Shown here piece after piece: positions 60,195 to 64,000 of a stretch of 64,000 nt of DNA; within the stretch, counting starts at the first letter, position 1; the number at the start of each line of letters is the position of its first letter. The stretch is from NCBI GenBank assembly GCA_043757265.1, contig JAYUQP010000091.1, forward strand, positions 114,732 to 178,731, written 5' to 3'. The translations under genes and the position numbers were made by a program. This DNA is from JANPLN01 sp043757265 (GTDB taxonomy: Bacteria; Bdellovibrionota; Bdellovibrionia; Bdellovibrionales; JAGQZY01). The notes beneath the pieces are model-generated. The model searched no databases, was not told the origin of the DNA, and saw only the letters and a program-made list of their open reading frames with translations.

Positions 60195-62017
60195 TTGAAA
60201 TTTAACCAAGACTTTATTGAGCAAGTTCGAGATGCCAATAATGTCGTTGATATCATTGGGCAGTACACGGAACTAAAGGGCCGAGGGCACCAGTTTATGG
60301 GCCTCTGTCCATTTCCTGATCACAATGAAAAATCGCCAAGCTTTTCGGTTTCCGATAATAAACAGGTCTATCACTGCTTTGGCTGCAAAAAATCGGGCAA
60401 CGTTTATACATTTTTGCAAGAGCACAGCGGCCTGAGTTTTACCGATGCCGTCGAGTTTTTAGCTCGTAGAGCAAACATCCCAATGCCCGAAAATCCAGAG
60501 GAAAATAAAGACCGCACTCACAGAACAACATTCTTTAGAATCAATAAATTTGCCGCATCGTTTTTTTACCGCCAGCTCAAAATCCTGCCCGATACCCACG
60601 TCGCAAAAAAATATTTGATCGAACGGGGGCTCAGCGAAGAGACGGTTGACGAAATGAAAATCGGCTACGCTGGTGATAACTGGTCGGACCTCTACGAATT
60701 TTTCCGCGATAAGAGTGTACCTTTGGACGAAGCCGAGCGGCTTGGTTTAATTAAACCAAAAAAAAACGGCTTCTTCGATCTTTTTCACCACCGACTTATT
60801 TTTCCAATTCTATCAACCCAAGAGGATGTGGTGGGTTTTGGCGGTCGGGTTCTCGACAAGGAACAAAAACCTAAATATCTTAACAGCCCTGAGTCGCCGG
60901 TTTTTCATAAAGGCCGCACGTTTTACGGGCTCAATTTTGCGGCAAAGGCCATTCGTCAGCACGACCGCGTGGTGATTGTCGAAGGGTACATGGATCAGAT
61001 TGCCCTTTACTCGGCAGGCATCAAAAACGTGGTTGCAACTCTTGGAACAGCACTCACCGAAGACCATGCCCGCGTGATTCAAAAGTACACCACCCAGATT
61101 GTACTGATGTTTGATGGTGATTTTGCCGGTATGAATGCGGCCGAGCGCAGCCTCGTACCGATGTTTGCCCAAGGACTGTGTCCTCTCGCTGTATTTTTGC
61201 CTGAGTCTTTAGATCCAGACGATTTCGTAAAAAAGTATGGTGCAGGATCTCTGCAAACCAAAATCGATCAGGCACAAGAACTTTTCATTTTGATGATTAA
61301 TGATTGGCTAAAGGATTCAAAATTTACTGCCAACGAAAAACTCGTATTTATGGAAAAAGTGGCGCCCTACCTCAACGTCATCAGCGATCGAAGTTTAAAA
61401 GATCTTTACATTAAAGAGGTCGCAAAACGCCTGTCTGTGGAAGCAAAATGGGTTGTCCGATCACTTGAAGACGAGACGCCAAAACCACTTTCATCTCCTA
61501 AAGCTGCAATCACCACACAAACTGCCGCTGGCCCACTCGTAGATCCCAACGAACCTGTTCAATGGAAGTTAAAAGGTGCCCCAAAAGAGGAACTTTATCT
61601 GCTGGGAGTGCTGCTTAACTCACCAGAATCACTTATCAAAGTGATCGAAACAGAAGTGGGTCCGAAATTTTCTTCAGAGTCCGTGAAAAAACTACTGTCC
61701 CTTGTCATCGACAAATATAGACAAAATCCAAGTGATTTTGATAAGCTGGCGCCGCTAGTAGTGTCGCGCATAAAAGACCCTGAAGAACTTACAGGTCTGT
61801 TTAAGTTTTGGTCCCTTGATGGGGCCGAAGACGAAGCCATGAAGACGACTTTGAGCTGCATAAGACGCGTTGAAGCACGCCATTTACGGCGTCAAAGCGA
61901 TGTTATTGCAGGACAGCTCCAAAACGGAGTGGAAGGTACAAGTTTAGAAAAGTTGGAACAGATCATGAATATACACAAGAATCGAATTCAATTAAATCGT
62001 CCCGTTAAAGGAGAGTC

Positions 62018-62021
<4 letters not shown>
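60195..62021 (+). CDS. dnaG: DNA primase
   Basis: Makes RNA primers at the replication fork. The zinc-binding domain is CPFPDHNEKSPSFSV with CFGCKKSGN. The TOPRIM catalytic core includes VVIVEGYMDQIAL and MFDGDFAGMNAAER. The C-terminal helicase-binding domain is from about residue 430. I start at TTG 60195, which has an AGGA eight bases upstream and gives the family N-terminus MKFNQDFIEQVR; a TTG at 60174 adds seven residues. The stop overlaps the rpoD start (ATGA). Confidence 0.96.
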
Positions 62022-63817
<1,796 letters not shown>

Positions 63818-63828
63818 ACTACAATTCG

Positions 63829-63871
63829 GAATCCTGGATACAGTTAACAGTATTCGGGATTCTGTATTTTT
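63829..63871 (+). terminator. Intrinsic terminator after rpoD
   Basis: GAATCC...GTATTC / GGGATTC arms form a long imperfect stem (63829-63862), followed by a T-rich run at 63864-63871. It ends the rpsU-rpoD transcript before the tRNA gene. Confidence 0.75.
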
Positions 63872-63873
63872 GC

Positions 63874-63950
63874 GGGGGTGTAGCTTAGTTGGTTAAAGCA
63901 TCCGGCTCATAACCGGAGGATCCGCGGTTCAAGTCCGTGCACCCCTACCA
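63874..63950 (+). tRNA. tRNA with CAU anticodon (Met or Ile2)
   Basis: 77 bases including an encoded CCA. Acceptor GGGGGTG pairs with CACCCCT (one G-U). The D loop has AGTTGG, the anticodon stem is CCGG/CCGG around loop CTCATAA with anticodon CAT, and the T loop is GGTTCAAGTCC. The first base pair is matched and the anticodon stem is not GGG/CCC-rich, so it is not initiator tRNA. Elongator Met is more likely; a tRNA-Ile that is lysidine-modified cannot be excluded. Confidence 0.95.
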
Positions 63951-63976
63951 AATTCCAAACGCCAGTTTGGAATTTC
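63951..63976 (+). terminator. Hairpin after the tRNA
   Basis: AATTCCAAAC, loop GCCA, GTTTGGAATT: ten perfect pairs starting at the base after CCA, then TTCTCG. Short U-run; likely the end of the tRNA transcript. Confidence 0.65.
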
Positions 63977-64000
63977 TCGATTGTCCATTTTCCATTCTCA

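Overview
The window reads as a chromosomal segment of a Gram-negative, free-living or predatory deltaproteobacterium-like organism, most likely of the Bdellovibrionota. Pointers are many lipoproteins and secreted proteins, a complete set of ordinary housekeeping genes, the rpsU-yqeY-dnaG-rpoD macromolecular-synthesis block, and an HAD-type 5'-nucleotidase of the kind common in that group. The taxonomic call is inference from gene content; no marker gene settles it.

Left flank (1-24.8 kb), conserved chromosome: dusB (cut by the window edge) and typA; convergent to them mtgA, an NAD-dependent epimerase and two secreted proteins of unknown function (197 and 991 aa). Then come a lipoprotein, a block of palindromic repeats, an HAD 5'-nucleotidase and a rhodanese. 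A rightward run follows: hppD, ribD, an asparagine-synthetase-like gene, bioB, bioF, a fused bioD-bioA and a ferritin-like diiron gene joined to the biotin genes by a 4-nt overlap. yceI, mscL, an M16 metallopeptidase, a methyltransferase and a 64-aa basic protein complete the flank.

Centre (24.86-57.26 kb), accessory island: about 32 kb holding thirteen radical SAM proteins of three architectures. Seven have an N-terminal Cys-rich 'twitch' module before the core; four are short with a SPASM-like Cys-rich tail and a degenerate GGE motif; two are of a third type. Among them lie two 2-oxoglutarate/Fe(II) oxygenase-like proteins, a nitroreductase-like flavoprotein, a NodU-type carbamoyltransferase with SxtJ-like and DUF5989-like partners, an SGNH-like membrane-anchored protein, a NeuB/NeuA pair with a putative glycosyltransferase, two multi-membrane-span proteins (one ending in a flippase-like domain), an HTTM-like membrane protein and a repeat-plus-methyltransferase protein. 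Genes are packed with 1-14 nt overlaps and almost no room for a precursor peptide. The context (nonulosonate activation, carbamoylation, SGNH, flippase-like) favours an envelope glycan with many radical- and oxygenase-made modifications rather than an ordinary ribosomal peptide. That assignment is inference.

Right flank (57.27-64 kb), conserved chromosome: a small secreted protein, a GH114-like lipoprotein, tadA, then rpsU, a GatB/YqeY protein, dnaG and rpoD, a terminator, and a tRNA with CAU anticodon.

No gene-free stretch exceeds 300 bases. The longest are 58646-58891, 8328-8539 and 9182-9375; only the last holds clear structure (repeats). I see no insertion sequence, integrase, CRISPR array or rRNA.
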